From Ignavibacteriales bacterium (GTDB lineage Bacteria; Bacteroidota; Ignavibacteria; T3Sed10-11): DNA of 34,462 nucleotides. The stretch is taken from positions 1-34,462 of the forward strand of contig PWYR01000161.1 in the NCBI GenBank assembly GCA_003567775.1, in the 5' to 3' direction. Position numbers and translations under genes: made by a program. Shown here piece by piece: positions 16,639 to 25,755 of the stretch (position 1 is its first letter; each line of letters begins with the position of its first letter). Under the pieces are notes generated by a model, which did no database searches, was not told the DNA's origin, and saw nothing but the letters and a program-made list of their open reading frames with translations.

Positions 16639-18072
16639 ATGTCAAAACTTGCAAACACCGTTAAAAAACACGTCGATGTTATAAAACGAAAAGATCAAGG
16701 AGAACTTACACCGCCGGAGATAGTTAAAGAGCTTGACCGGTACATCATTGGTCAGGACAATGCAAAGAAATCGGTTGCAATAGCGCTGCGCAACCGGTGG
16801 CGGCGTCAAAACGTTACCGATGAAATCCGGGAGGAGATACTGCCGAATAATATTATTCTGATCGGACCGACTGGCGTCGGGAAAACCGAAATTGCGCGCC
16901 GGCTCGCGCGGCTTGCCGGCGCCCCCTTCATAAAAGTCGAAGCATCGAAATTTACCGAAGTCGGTTATGTCGGTCGCGACGTCGATTCCATGGTTCGCGA
17001 TATAACCGAGCTATCTGTCACTATGGTCAAAGCCGAAAAAGCGACCGAGGTGCAGGACAAAGCCCGCGTTCAGGCGGAAGAGCGTATACTCGATATCCTG
17101 ATACCGCCGCCAAAGCGAACGGGTTTCCAGCAGCAGAAACAACAGCAGGATCAAAACGATCAACAGGTAAAAGCTGAGGAAGAACATCAAACAACGAGAG
17201 AAAAATTTCGGGAGCGCTTGCGCGCAGGTAAACTTGATGACCGTGTTATCGAAGTTGATGTTCCCAGCGATGCATCTCCGATGATGCAGGTATTCGGACC
17301 TGTGGGTGTGGAAGAGATGGGCATGAATCTGCAGGATCTGTTCGGCAACCTGATGCCCAAAAAATATAAAAAACGCAAAATGTCGGTATCCGAAGCTAAA
17401 GAGGTTTTAGCGCAGGAAGAGGCGCAGAAACTTATCGATCACGAAGCCGCCGTTCGCGAAGCTATTGAACGCGTAGAAAACTCCGGTATAATTTTCATCG
17501 ACGAAATTGATAAGGTCGCCGGGGAAAAAAGCAAAGGAGGAGGCCCGGATGTTTCGCGTGAAGGAGTCCAGCGCGATCTTTTACCGATCGTTGAAGGATC
17601 AACCGTTCAAACGAAATACGGCATGGTCAAAACCGACCATGTTCTGTTCATCGCTTCCGGTGCTTTCCACGCTTCGAAACCTTCGGATCTGATACCTGAA
17701 TTGCAGGGAAGATTTCCCATCCGTGTCGAACTAAAGAGTTTAGGCGAGGAAGATTTTGTAAAAATACTAACCCTGCCTCAAAATGCGTTGATCAAACAAT
17801 ATACGGCATTGCTTAAAACCGAGAAAATCGATCTTGAATTTACCGAATCCGGAATCAGAGAAATAGCCCGTATAGCAACTCAGGTAAATGAACGGGTTGA
17901 GAATATCGGCGCACGTCGGCTGCATACAATCCTCACTACGCTGCTTGATGATATTCTTTTTAATGCACCGGATAATATATCGGAGAAGAAGATAACCATC
18001 GATGACACAATGGTTACAGAAAAATTATCCGAAATCGTCACTGATGAGGATCTCAGCAGGTATATACTTTAA
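16639..18072 (+). CDS. hslU: ATP-dependent protease ATPase subunit HslU
   Basis: About 477 residues. Walker A is GPTGVGKT (76-83), the pore motif is GYVG (109-112) and Walker B is IIFIDE (284-289). The intermediate domain contains a glutamine-rich stretch near 164-177. The sensor and C-terminal region includes NIGARRLHT. HslU unfolds substrates and feeds them to HslV. The N-terminus carries an unusual extra stretch of about 20 residues before [13 protein letters not shown] 16639 is preferred, with AAGGA four bases upstream and adjacent to the hslV stop. The TAA stop is shared in TTAA with the convergent DUF5723 gene (4-bp overlap). Confidence 0.97.
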   Translation: MSKLANTVKKHVDVIKRKDQGELTPPEIVKELDRYIIGQDNAKKSVAIALRNRWRRQNVTDEIREEILPNNIILIGPTGVGKTEIARRLARLAGAPFIKVEASKFTEVGYVGRDVDSMVRDITELSVTMVKAEKATEVQDKARVQAEERILDILIPPPKRTGFQQQKQQQDQNDQQVKAEEEHQTTREKFRERLRAGKLDDRVIEVDVPSDASPMMQVFGPVGVEEMGMNLQDLFGNLMPKKYKKRKMSVSEAKEVLAQEEAQKLIDHEAAVREAIERVENSGIIFIDEIDKVAGEKSKGGGPDVSREGVQRDLLPIVEGSTVQTKYGMVKTDHVLFIASGAFHASKPSDLIPELQGRFPIRVELKSLGEEDFVKILTLPQNALIKQYTALLKTEKIDLEFTESGIREIARIATQVNERVENIGARRLHTILTTLLDDILFNAPDNISEKKITIDDTMVTEKLSEIVTDEDLSRYIL

Positions 18073-19463
18073 ATCTTGAATTTCGTACTAATCGTGATGG
18101 ATGCTTGTTTGCTCTCCGACGGACCGGCGACCCACCTGATATTCTCGGTAGCGACTTCGAGGTCGAACTCTAAACTAAGTAATCCGAACCCGAACGCCCA
18201 CATAAACTCATCGTGTCCACCGAATGCAACACCTGTGCGAAGTATGAAATTACTGAACAGACTCCACTCGCCGCCAAACGCTATGCGCGGATTTGTTGTG
18301 TTCGCAGGCATATTATTTAATCCAAGCATATAATCCGCGGCAAGCATCAATGTATGGCTTATCTGCCACGACAACCCTGCCCGCAGCGCCGTGGGTAATG
18401 GAGTTGTGAAAGCGTCTATCCTTTCATCATTGCCTGTATAGGCATTCCGTAAACTATCCTGTTGTTCCGTACTGAAGATATCGTCAATTTCAACCACGGT
18501 AGCTCCCGATGAACCGTATGTATTTTCAGTCCACTTTATCGATCCGATATCGGTGATACTGAAACCGAGCGTGATATTATTCGAGATGGATGCTGCAATA
18601 CCAGCATCGAATCCCATTCCTTTCCCTGCCGGTGTGCTCATAAGGTTATATCTATGTTCATTCGGATAATGTATAAAATCCGCAAAAGCTCTACGGGTGA
18701 TCATATTCACTTCTCCCCTCAATACAAATCCTTCTTCGAAACCCCTGTTCGAGATGTAGCCGTCGTATGAATCGATCCCGAAATATGAATATCCTTCGAT
18801 AAGTTTTATCCCGCCGCCGATTGCCAGTGTGGGAAGAAAACTTACGAGTTTAAACCGCGGCGTCGCATACGAAAATGCGTATTCACGAATCCACCACGAT
18901 TGCGCATCTGTGCCGCTGAAATCGTATAATGATCCGGTTGCCGAAAAACCGTCAAATAGCATGCGGAGATAATCGTCCGGTATAGTCAAGTTCGTAGAGA
19001 ATCGATCCGATACAGTGAATGCAATCCCGCCGAGGTATTTTGTATAAATCGATATTCCCAACCATAATACCTGTGCGTCGACATGAATCTTTCCGTTCCC
19101 ATCCGGAATAGAATCGAGTATATTTTGTTTATCCTGCGGCGTCAGATGTTTCGCTACCCGGTCGCCGGTCACCGGATCCTCGGCGCCTGTGAAATAGGTT
19201 GCATAAAAATTGTAATCGATAAAATTCGAACCGATGCGAACGCCGAACGGTACTATGCTTATCTCGAACGTTGAAGGCCTGGGAACGGAAAGAAATGCGG
19301 GATTTATACCGACCGCATCGGAACCGTATACCGATGCAGTGTGTGCCCGTGCTAATCCTACAGATCGGGCACTCGAGCGGTCGTTTCCGGCGTCAACCCG
19401 GGTACAAAATGAGGTCGACAATAATATTATTAATAATACTTGCAACGGGAATCTGTTATTCAT
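18069..19463 (-). CDS. DUF5723-type outer-membrane barrel protein
   Basis: The protein has 464 residues and a signal peptide (about 1-25, [17 protein letters not shown]). Then comes [25 protein letters not shown], which resembles the PorV/FadL-like start of DUF5723 proteins. The remainder alternates beta-strands with aromatic residues and ends in a short strand ([10 protein letters not shown]), consistent with an outer-membrane barrel. No enzyme motif is seen and the function is unknown. It begins 12 bp after the 681-residue envelope protein, so the two are probably co-transcribed and may work together. Its 3' end overlaps hslU by 4 bp, tail to tail. Confidence 0.75.
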   Translation of the reverse strand: MNNRFPLQVLLIILLSTSFCTRVDAGNDRSSARSVGLARAHTASVYGSDAVGINPAFLSVPRPSTFEISIVPFGVRIGSNFIDYNFYATYFTGAEDPVTGDRVAKHLTPQDKQNILDSIPDGNGKIHVDAQVLWLGISIYTKYLGGIAFTVSDRFSTNLTIPDDYLRMLFDGFSATGSLYDFSGTDAQSWWIREYAFSYATPRFKLVSFLPTLAIGGGIKLIEGYSYFGIDSYDGYISNRGFEEGFVLRGEVNMITRRAFADFIHYPNEHRYNLMSTPAGKGMGFDAGIAASISNNITLGFSITDIGSIKWTENTYGSSGATVVEIDDIFSTEQQDSLRNAYTGNDERIDAFTTPLPTALRAGLSWQISHTLMLAADYMLGLNNMPANTTNPRIAFGGEWSLFSNFILRTGVAFGGHDEFMWAFGFGLLSLEFDLEVATENIRWVAGPSESKQASITISTKFKI

Positions 19464-19475
19464 CGGTTCGTATTT

Positions 19476-21521
19476 TTAATTAAAATCGGGTTTGACATTA
19501 AATGTAGCAAAAATATTTACTTGTACTGAATCCTGACTCCTGAACACAACTGTCCGGTCATCATCGCTGCTGTTAAGATACAACAGCAGCTCCGTCATTT
19601 CGGTCTCCCGTAAAATATGAATATCCTCCCGTGATAGTTCGAGCACCCGAACATCGCGCCCGGTCGTCCCGGTAGCATACCCCGCCGAATTCACCGGTGC
19701 AGCTTTTATACCGACCGGTGGTTCATCCGAGAGCGGAAGCTGATGCATCACAATGCCGTTGCTATCGAGCAAATTAATCCGGAGGTCCATCTCAACGGGC
19801 ATTCCGTTTTCGGTCTCAAAATACATAAGACCATAGTTGAAGTAATCAAATAGTTCGCGGTCCAAATCATCGTCGCTGTTACCGACCGAAAGTGTATCAC
19901 GTACCACGCCGTTTCGGATTCCGAATTGAAACGGAACATCCATTTGAACCGATACTGTAAGTGCATCGTTAACATCGATATTCCCGCTTTCATAGTCGCG
20001 ATTAACCACAAGATGACTGGTTATCGATAGTTCATCCGGAAAATGTGGTGAAAAAGTATTAAGGAAATCGTTAATTCTGCTATTTAATTTACTAAAATTA
20101 ATTGTTGACCAATCATTTGCTGCAATTCGCCTTTGATCTGCGGGGATTATCAAAGAATCCCGCACACCGTGCTTATTCTTACCGACAATATAGAGATTTA
20201 CAAATGCATTGAACCCTCCGCTCATGAAAAGTCCAAGATGTAATTGCGCATTATCAAATTGTACCTCACCCTCGAATATATCGGCTATTTCACCTATCTG
20301 GAGATCGAATTGTAAAGCAACATCATATTGTGTCGGAGCAATAATCCCATCAATCCACTCAACAACAAATACACCGTGCGGCGAATTCTTAGTTCTCAAT
20401 TCCCCGCGAATCATATCGGTCGAACGAAATGTACTGTAATCGTCCATAGCAGTGATTGCACCGAATTGAACGGTGTAATTCAGTGAATTTTTTAACTCAT
20501 TGCCATGTATCATCCAGTCGTGCATATCGATGGAAAAATTATGCGCCGATCCACGAGACAACGTAAACGTCCTGCTATAATGATTTGATAAATTGTTGCG
20601 TGATCGCAACTCAGGAAAAGTGATTATTACCGGTATGTCGATATCTGCCATATTCTCAATAATCAATTCCATAACGCCCTCCGAAAACAGGGCTTCGGAA
20701 ATGTAGATGGAGTCGTCGATCACAATGGCGCCGTCGTAATATGATTCCGGTGTCTGATTTGAAATCTGTGCATCGGCTTCGCTGACGTACAGATCATTGA
20801 AACGTATAGAAAGTTGAAGTTTGGATTCATCCGGTATAACTACAGTATCTTCTGCAGGGCTTGAGAAAATGAACTCGTATTCCAGCTTATGATATACACG
20901 GGATTTCTCAAGAGCGACGGCCGCGTCAGCAGAATCGTCCGGATCGATCACACCGTCAAAGGTTAAATGTCCGACGACGGCGCCATCGTCGCTATTGATA
21001 ACCGCGAGTCCATCCGGCAATTCTACCGGTACACCGGATTTATTTAATAATGTTATGCTTATCCTACCCGAATCTACAATCATATAGTTTATAGTTTCTA
21101 CCGATGGTATTTCACCAGTGAGTGTGACCGGTGCAAATCCCGGTGACGAGCCTACATAACCTGCCTGCAATCCCACATATTCACCGACAGCTACATTGAA
21201 ATTGATATCCGGCGGTGATAATGTAAGTGCTCCAATATCGAGCGCAAATTCCGCCGGTTCGGGTTTTAACCGGAGAACGGAGCCGAGCGGACTGTTTTGC
21301 AGTGTATCGGAAAATGAATAAATAAGTATATCGTTTTCATCAACGTTGATTAAGTCGGGATTCTTTTCAACCAGTTTTTTCATACTATAATGTTGCTTAC
21401 CCAATGGCAAACTAACATCTACATCCCATGTCGGAAGCATTGGGCCCAGCGGCGGGTCAATACACTGCCATGAATAAAAAACTACAAATATTACTAAAAC
21501 AACAATTTTAAAACGATTCAC
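19476..21521 (-). CDS. Large exported, probably surface or envelope, protein of unknown function
   Basis: I do not recognise this 681-residue protein. The N-terminus has a hydrophobic segment followed by a cysteine (VVFYSWQCIDPP, Cys20), so it may be a lipoprotein, but the -1 Gln and -2 Trp are atypical. The rest is rich in beta-strand, Asp and Ser, with several repeated-feeling blocks and no catalytic motif. It suggests a chain of immunoglobulin-like or adhesin-type domains. The start is GTG with AGAGG nine bases upstream. It is followed after 12 bp by the DUF5723 barrel gene, implying an envelope pair. Upstream lies a 276-bp region with strong palindromes. Confidence 0.7.
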   Translation of the reverse strand: MNRFKIVVLVIFVVFYSWQCIDPPLGPMLPTWDVDVSLPLGKQHYSMKKLVEKNPDLINVDENDILIYSFSDTLQNSPLGSVLRLKPEPAEFALDIGALTLSPPDINFNVAVGEYVGLQAGYVGSSPGFAPVTLTGEIPSVETINYMIVDSGRISITLLNKSGVPVELPDGLAVINSDDGAVVGHLTFDGVIDPDDSADAAVALEKSRVYHKLEYEFIFSSPAEDTVVIPDESKLQLSIRFNDLYVSEADAQISNQTPESYYDGAIVIDDSIYISEALFSEGVMELIIENMADIDIPVIITFPELRSRNNLSNHYSRTFTLSRGSAHNFSIDMHDWMIHGNELKNSLNYTVQFGAITAMDDYSTFRSTDMIRGELRTKNSPHGVFVVEWIDGIIAPTQYDVALQFDLQIGEIADIFEGEVQFDNAQLHLGLFMSGGFNAFVNLYIVGKNKHGVRDSLIIPADQRRIAANDWSTINFSKLNSRINDFLNTFSPHFPDELSITSHLVVNRDYESGNIDVNDALTVSVQMDVPFQFGIRNGVVRDTLSVGNSDDDLDRELFDYFNYGLMYFETENGMPVEMDLRINLLDSNGIVMHQLPLSDEPPVGIKAAPVNSAGYATGTTGRDVRVLELSREDIHILRETEMTELLLYLNSSDDDRTVVFRSQDSVQVNIFATFNVKPDFN

Positions 21522-21694
21522 TGTGACGTACCTCTATTAAGTTACTTAGAACTGTAATTAATAGTTAATAAGTACAAACAATATGCCAAATTACTGTTTT
21601 CCCAACTTGATTATACTGCGTGGAAATAATACGCGGTGAACGATGCGAGCTATTGACCGATCGGCGGAAATAGGAAAGAAAAATCAGATATGCC

Positions 21695-21733
21695 TGTGAT
21701 CGCCGTCACATTGTTTTTGTGACGGTAATCACA
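21695..21733. promoter_or_regulatory. Two adjacent CRP/FNR-like palindromes (or one large hairpin)
   Basis: TGTGATCGCCGTCACA (21695-21710) and TGTGACGGTAATCACA (21718-21733) each have the form TGTGA-N6-TCACA, the consensus half-site arrangement of CRP/FNR-family regulators. Their centres are 23 bp apart. They lie about 175-210 bp upstream of the 681-residue protein start. The two arms also pair with each other over 14 of 16 positions around a 7-nt loop, so a hairpin acting on RNA, for instance as terminator of the DUF3467 gene, is a real alternative. No T-run directly follows on either strand. Confidence 0.5.
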
Positions 21734-21739
21734 AAATGC

Positions 21740-21761
21740 ATCGTGTGTGACACAACACGAT
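21740..21761. repeat. Inverted repeat in the same intergenic region
   Basis: ATCGTGT and ACACGAT form 7-bp arms around an 8-nt spacer (21747-21754). It sits just next to the pair of TGTGA-N6-TCACA sites. It could be another operator or a weak hairpin after the DUF3467 gene. The remaining DNA in 21522-21797 is AT-rich with no further feature I can support. Confidence 0.45.
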
Positions 21762-21797
21762 CCGAATTATATTAAGCGATTTGTAGAATCGAAAGGG

Positions 21798-22142
21798 TTA
21801 ATGTACTTTCTCGTCCTTGTCGCCCGGCGGTTGGAACCCGAATGCATCCCCGTGTTGCGGAGAACCTCCTTGTGTTTTTATCTCGCCGTGACGTTTTTCA
21901 AATTTCTCGATGTTATCTTTTAAAGCATTCAACAATAACTTCGCATGCTGCGGCGTCATAATTACACGCGATTGTACTTTTGCTTTCTTAACGCCGGGCA
22001 TCACCCGCGTAAAATCTATCACAAACTCGGCGCTTGAATGAGTAATAATCGCAAGATTTGAATATACTCCCTCCGCTTCTTTTTCGCCGAGTTCAATATT
22101 AATTTGCTGCCCTTTTGGAAAAGTGGATTTTTTATCATCCAT
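21798..22142 (-). CDS. DUF3467-domain protein
   Basis: This 114-residue soluble protein matches DUF3467 over its central part: YSNLAIITHSSAEFVIDFTRVMPG, then KVQSRVIMTPQHAKLLLNAL and a helix ending NIEKFEKRHG. The C-terminal tail is rich in Gly, Pro and charged residues. The family is widespread in FCB bacteria and its function is unknown. The ATG has AAGGAG nine bases upstream. It lies just downstream of a good terminator that ends the TPR gene, so it may have its own promoter in 22143-22170 or depend on read-through. Confidence 0.9.
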   Translation of the reverse strand: MDDKKSTFPKGQQINIELGEKEAEGVYSNLAIITHSSAEFVIDFTRVMPGVKKAKVQSRVIMTPQHAKLLLNALKDNIEKFEKRHGEIKTQGGSPQHGDAFGFQPPGDKDEKVH

Positions 22143-22170
22143 ATTGTATTGTCTCCTTATACATAATATT

Positions 22171-22209
22171 GAAAAAATAAATGCCCAAACTCAATTGAGA
22201 TGGGCATTT
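22171..22209 (-). terminator. Rho-independent terminator of the exported TPR gene
   Basis: AAATGCCCA and TGGGCATTT form a perfect 9-bp stem (22179-22187 and 22201-22209). The loop of 13 nt itself contains the palindrome CTCAATTGAG. On the minus strand the stem is followed by TTATTTTTTC. The hairpin begins 40 bp after the TPR stop codon. Confidence 0.85.
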
Positions 22210-22249
22210 GTGTCGTTAAAATTTTCTGCGTGTTTGTGGAAAATGCTTA

Positions 22250-23422
22250 TTAATCCCCACGAATCTCTCTAATTCGATCGGCGCGTTCAAATGCTTCTTC
22301 TGCTTCTTCGACGCGATCAAGATTTGCATATAGCCGTCCGAGTGTTTCCCACAATTGCACATCGTTCGGTCTATCTTCGACAACTCTGAGAAGATTCGGA
22401 AGTGCTTGCTCAAATTTCTCAAGGTAGCTTTTGTCTTCGTCATCCCGCTCGGCTACTACTTTTTCGCGCAACTCGACTCCCCAGTTAACGTAGGCAACAC
22501 CGAGATTATAGTACGCATCGCTATACTCAGGATCGATTTCTATTGCATTTGTAAAATGTTCAACGGCTTCTTCGTATTTATCTTCTTCAAGAATAAGGAC
22601 GCCCAGATTATAATGGTACACTTTATTATCCGGATCGGTCCTGATGCCCTGTCTGAATATCTCTTTGGCTTCCTCCTGACGATTGAGCACAATGTACGCA
22701 TTTGAAAGTGTCGCAACCACATCGGGATCTTCCGGTAAACCTTCCATCGCCATAGTGAGGTATTCTATCGCTTCCTCCATATTATCTACAAGTTCCTGTC
22801 TCGTTTCATCATCCATATCCTCCATTGAAGCATGCTGCCTCCATATAGCATAACCTTTATCGAAGTAAATTTGCCCGACATACATTGCAATTTCCGGATC
22901 ATCTTCGCGTTTCAGCGTTTCCTCAAAAGGAACAAGCGCTTCGTCAAGTTCGCCTAATATGAGATGAGCAAAACCCCAATTTTTATAGGCAACCGTGCTA
23001 TCAGGTTGCATCTTCGTTGCCAGTTCAAATAATTCTATTGCAATCCGATAGTTTTCGGGATCTTCCTGCCCGAGGTTATACTCCTCAATTCCGGCATTGA
23101 TAAACGCAACCCAATTATTGAACTGTATTTCGTGAATCGCTTCTTTATATTCATCCGATATATCTAAGGATCGGTCGAATGATTCAAGCATTCTGTCAAA
23201 TTCACCCATTTCACTTAAAACTTGACCTTTTAAATACCAAGCTTCCGCATTATCGGGATTATGTTCAACTTCATTCTCCAAGGCACGCAATGCATCATCC
23301 CATTGCTCTTGCTGTATATATAATCTCGCACTGGTCATTTCAGGTGAGGCGCAATGGAAATTAAAAAATCCGACTGCACCTACTAATAGAATAACCAGAA
23401 GCGTAACATATGACCGCCTCAT
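22250..23422 (-). CDS. Exported tetratricopeptide-repeat protein
   Basis: The protein has 390 residues. The N-terminal hydrophobic segment ends in cysteine (VGFFNFHCASPE, Cys24), suggesting a lipoprotein with a non-standard lipobox. At least seven TPR units follow, recognisable by patterns such as NPDNAEAWYLKGQVLSEMGEFD and DPEYSDAYYNLGVAYVNWG, and continue to the C-terminus. TPRs are protein-binding scaffolds; the partner is unknown. The ATG has AAGGAG eight bases upstream. A strong promoter (23470-23498) and a terminator (22171-22209) frame it as a single-gene transcript. Confidence 0.88.
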   Translation of the reverse strand: MRRSYVTLLVILLVGAVGFFNFHCASPEMTSARLYIQQEQWDDALRALENEVEHNPDNAEAWYLKGQVLSEMGEFDRMLESFDRSLDISDEYKEAIHEIQFNNWVAFINAGIEEYNLGQEDPENYRIAIELFELATKMQPDSTVAYKNWGFAHLILGELDEALVPFEETLKREDDPEIAMYVGQIYFDKGYAIWRQHASMEDMDDETRQELVDNMEEAIEYLTMAMEGLPEDPDVVATLSNAYIVLNRQEEAKEIFRQGIRTDPDNKVYHYNLGVLILEEDKYEEAVEHFTNAIEIDPEYSDAYYNLGVAYVNWGVELREKVVAERDDEDKSYLEKFEQALPNLLRVVEDRPNDVQLWETLGRLYANLDRVEEAEEAFERADRIREIRGD

Positions 23423-23469
23423 GAATTTAGCTCCTTTTTGGTGTTAATCATTAAATTCGATTTGTAAAA

Positions 23470-23498
23470 AATATACAAAATAAACCGTGTAGTGTCAA
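23470..23498 (-). promoter_or_regulatory. Sigma-70-type promoter of the exported TPR gene
   Basis: On the minus strand TTGACA (23493-23498) is followed, after a 17-nt spacer ending in TTTTG, by TATATT (23470-23475). This is close to consensus in sequence and spacing. The predicted transcript starts about 40 bp before the ATG. Confidence 0.75.
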
Positions 23499-23518
23499 GG
23501 AATTGACTAATCGGTGTT

Positions 23519-23577
23519 ATATACTAAATTCAAAATTTTCAATAACATGGAGAAACTTTTATATAAATTTAGTATAT
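23519..23577. repeat. 12-bp perfect inverted repeat before the VTT gene
   Basis: ATATACTAAATT (23519-23530) and AATTTAGTATAT (23566-23577) are perfect inverted copies separated by 35 nt. They lie in the divergent region between the TPR and VTT genes, the right arm 10 bp before the VTT start. Its AT-rich composition makes chance more likely than for a mixed sequence. Confidence 0.5.
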
Positions 23578-23587
23578 TGCTGTCATT

Positions 23588-24283
23588 ATGGACGATCTTA
23601 GTGGTAGAAAAACAAAATTTCCGTACAAACTTATCATCCTCGGTGTTATTATTGTAACGGGAATTACACTTCATCAATTGGGGATTTTCGACTGGCGCCG
23701 GTTTCTCGAAATCGGTGAACAATATGCTCATACCTGGTGGTTTCCTCCGGTAATCATTATTATCAAAGCGTTATTATATATGTTTGCTCTGCCGGGATCG
23801 AGTATGTACTGGGTAGCCGGTCTGCTATTCGAGCCGTTATATGCTACCACAATTGTAGTTACAGGGGGAGTGAGCGGTGCAATTCTGGCATATCGATTCT
23901 CACAGGGAATGTCGAAAGATGCTGCAGAACGAATACAATCATCGCGATTCTTTAAAGTGATTCGCAATCACAGCGATTTTGCAACGCTCAGTGCTATCCG
24001 ATCACTGCCGAATTTCCCGCACTCCGTCATAAACTATGGATCCGGAATGCTCGGCGTGCCGATGACACGCTTTCTCACCTCAACGCTAATCGGTTTTACA
24101 GCGAAGGGTTATTTATATACCTCGGCAATTCATCACGCCGCAACTGCTGATGATTTATCGGATGTAATTCGACTACAAACAGTCCTTCCGCTTATCGTTC
24201 TAACACTCCTGTTTGTGGCCGGTAAACTTCTCCAGCGAAAATTACCTGAACAATCTATCGAACAGGATCGGGAAACACCGTAA
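23588..24283 (+). CDS. VTT-domain (TVP38/TMEM64, DedA-related) membrane protein
   Basis: The 231-residue protein has about five hydrophobic segments. The VTT/SNARE-associated core is visible as ALPGSSMYWVAGLLFEPLYATTIVVTGGVSGAILAYRF, RSLPNFPHSVINYGSGMLGVPMTRFLTSTLIGF. By family it may act as a lipid scramblase or transporter; no substrate can be assigned. It has its own start region divergent from the TPR gene, with a 12-bp inverted repeat upstream. Its 3' end overlaps the convergent M28 peptidase gene by 29 bp. Confidence 0.9.
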   Translation: MDDLSGRKTKFPYKLIILGVIIVTGITLHQLGIFDWRRFLEIGEQYAHTWWFPPVIIIIKALLYMFALPGSSMYWVAGLLFEPLYATTIVVTGGVSGAILAYRFSQGMSKDAAERIQSSRFFKVIRNHSDFATLSAIRSLPNFPHSVINYGSGMLGVPMTRFLTSTLIGFTAKGYLYTSAIHHAATADDLSDVIRLQTVLPLIVLTLLFVAGKLLQRKLPEQSIEQDRETP

Positions 24284-25631
24284 CGCTGTGCAAGCCGTTC
24301 TCCCCTACCGCCTGAATACCGAAGATATAATTATCTTTCGATACACCCTTAACGGTATATCGGTACGTGTCATTATCGACCGCAGCATCGTCTGTGGATA
24401 TAAAGATTTTCCGCTGCCATTGTGACGCGGTAGTTTCACGGATACAAATATAAAAACCTTCCGGATTTTCCGTTCCGTCATATTCCCATCGCAACGTAGT
24501 ATGATGCTCAAGGCGGCTTATGTCTATACCGGCATTAACCGGCGGTGGTGGTGCAAGCGCAAGACTCGCCAGCACTGCTGCATTCACCCGCGCGACATTT
24601 GTTGTGTATTCATAATCAACAAACTCGGGCAGATCGCCGTATTGTATTCCTTCTTCGATCCGGACATCCTGATGCTGCCAGTTATAGTTCTCATTCATTT
24701 CGGTAAAACGGATTGCCGGGTATCCCAATTCATTAAACGGGATATGATCGCCTCCCCGCAAGTACCGATCCCGACGATATATCATCGCCACATCGAAGTT
24801 GGTGATGTATTGCGGGCTTACTTCATGCACGTAGCGTGCTAACTGGCGCGATGGACTGTCGTTTTCGCCGCCTGTAGCAACGATGCGCCGAAGTTCTTCA
24901 TCGGTTGCATACGGACTGACGCCTTCTGAAAACACCCGCATCCGTGTATTATCGACGATATTGTTTCCACCAAAAATATTCCCGACTATATCATTGGTTA
25001 TCATCCCCCGGATATTCATTCCCTGTCGATATGCATCCGTTGCCCATTGTCGCGCTCCGACAAGTCCCTGCTCTTCTCCTGCTACTGCCATAAAAACAAT
25101 AGTTGCATCAAACTCATAGTTACTCATTACACGGGCGAGTTCCATAACAACGGCAGTCCCGGTTGCATCGTCGTTCGCTCCGGGTGAAAAACTTTCCGCA
25201 TCCATTATATCCGATACACGCGAATCATAATGCCCGCTGATAACATATACCCGTTCGTTTTCACCGGTTAGTTTACCGGGAAGTGTTGCAACAACATTCA
25301 CAATCTCCGTCGGCTCGGGTATTCTCGGTTGGGGGTCTGCAATAAAGCGATGATACTCGACTTTGAGACGCCCCCCCGCTGCACGGCTATAATCATCAAA
25401 TTCACGGTTTATCCATCTCCTGGCTGCACCGATACCGATGTCCGGATGTGTTGTATCGGAGAGTGTGTGACGTGTATGAAACGCAACCAATCTTTCGACG
25501 ATTCGTTCGATATTCTCGACCGAGATTTCATCGACTATTTCTCCGACAACAGGGTGCGGATATTCGGAAACCTGGGCAATTCCTATCGAACTCAACAACA
25601 TGCTTAGAATCAAGAGGACATTTAGTTTCAT
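24255..25631 (-). CDS. Secreted M28-family zinc peptidase
   Basis: About 458 residues. A signal peptide (about 1-20, LNVLLILSMLLSSIGIAQ) precedes the peptidase domain. Zinc ligands and catalytic residues fit M28: GHYDSR (His, Asp), GANDDATG (Asp), GEEQG (Glu-Glu), TNDIVG (Asp) and GGDHIPF (His). By family it is an aminopeptidase or carboxypeptidase-like enzyme working outside the cytoplasm. A C-terminal fibronectin-III-like segment follows a proline run (APPPPVN). I chose ATG 25631, with AAGGA seven bases upstream; a TTG two codons earlier is too close to that site. Confidence 0.92.
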   Translation of the reverse strand: MKLNVLLILSMLLSSIGIAQVSEYPHPVVGEIVDEISVENIERIVERLVAFHTRHTLSDTTHPDIGIGAARRWINREFDDYSRAAGGRLKVEYHRFIADPQPRIPEPTEIVNVVATLPGKLTGENERVYVISGHYDSRVSDIMDAESFSPGANDDATGTAVVMELARVMSNYEFDATIVFMAVAGEEQGLVGARQWATDAYRQGMNIRGMITNDIVGNIFGGNNIVDNTRMRVFSEGVSPYATDEELRRIVATGGENDSPSRQLARYVHEVSPQYITNFDVAMIYRRDRYLRGGDHIPFNELGYPAIRFTEMNENYNWQHQDVRIEEGIQYGDLPEFVDYEYTTNVARVNAAVLASLALAPPPPVNAGIDISRLEHHTTLRWEYDGTENPEGFYICIRETTASQWQRKIFISTDDAAVDNDTYRYTVKGVSKDNYIFGIQAVGENGLHSVTVFPDPVR

Positions 25632-25755
25632 AATCAATTCCTTTTAGGATAATTGGATGATTGTTTGTTTGATTGCCGGTTATAAAAGATTTAGAAGTAA
25701 GATACTTTATCATTTGAATACTTTCAATATATCGAACAATTTGCTATATTTTTCT

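Noticed and set aside
16095-18072. HslU upstream start at 16573 and HslV-HslU overlap
   Set aside because: The longer frame adds residues unrelated to the family; ATG 16639 has its own ribosome-binding site next to the hslV stop.
21777-21791. Terminator hairpin CGATT/AATCG after the DUF3467 gene
   Set aside because: The stem is five pairs and the minus strand has only mixed AT sequence afterwards, not a T-run.
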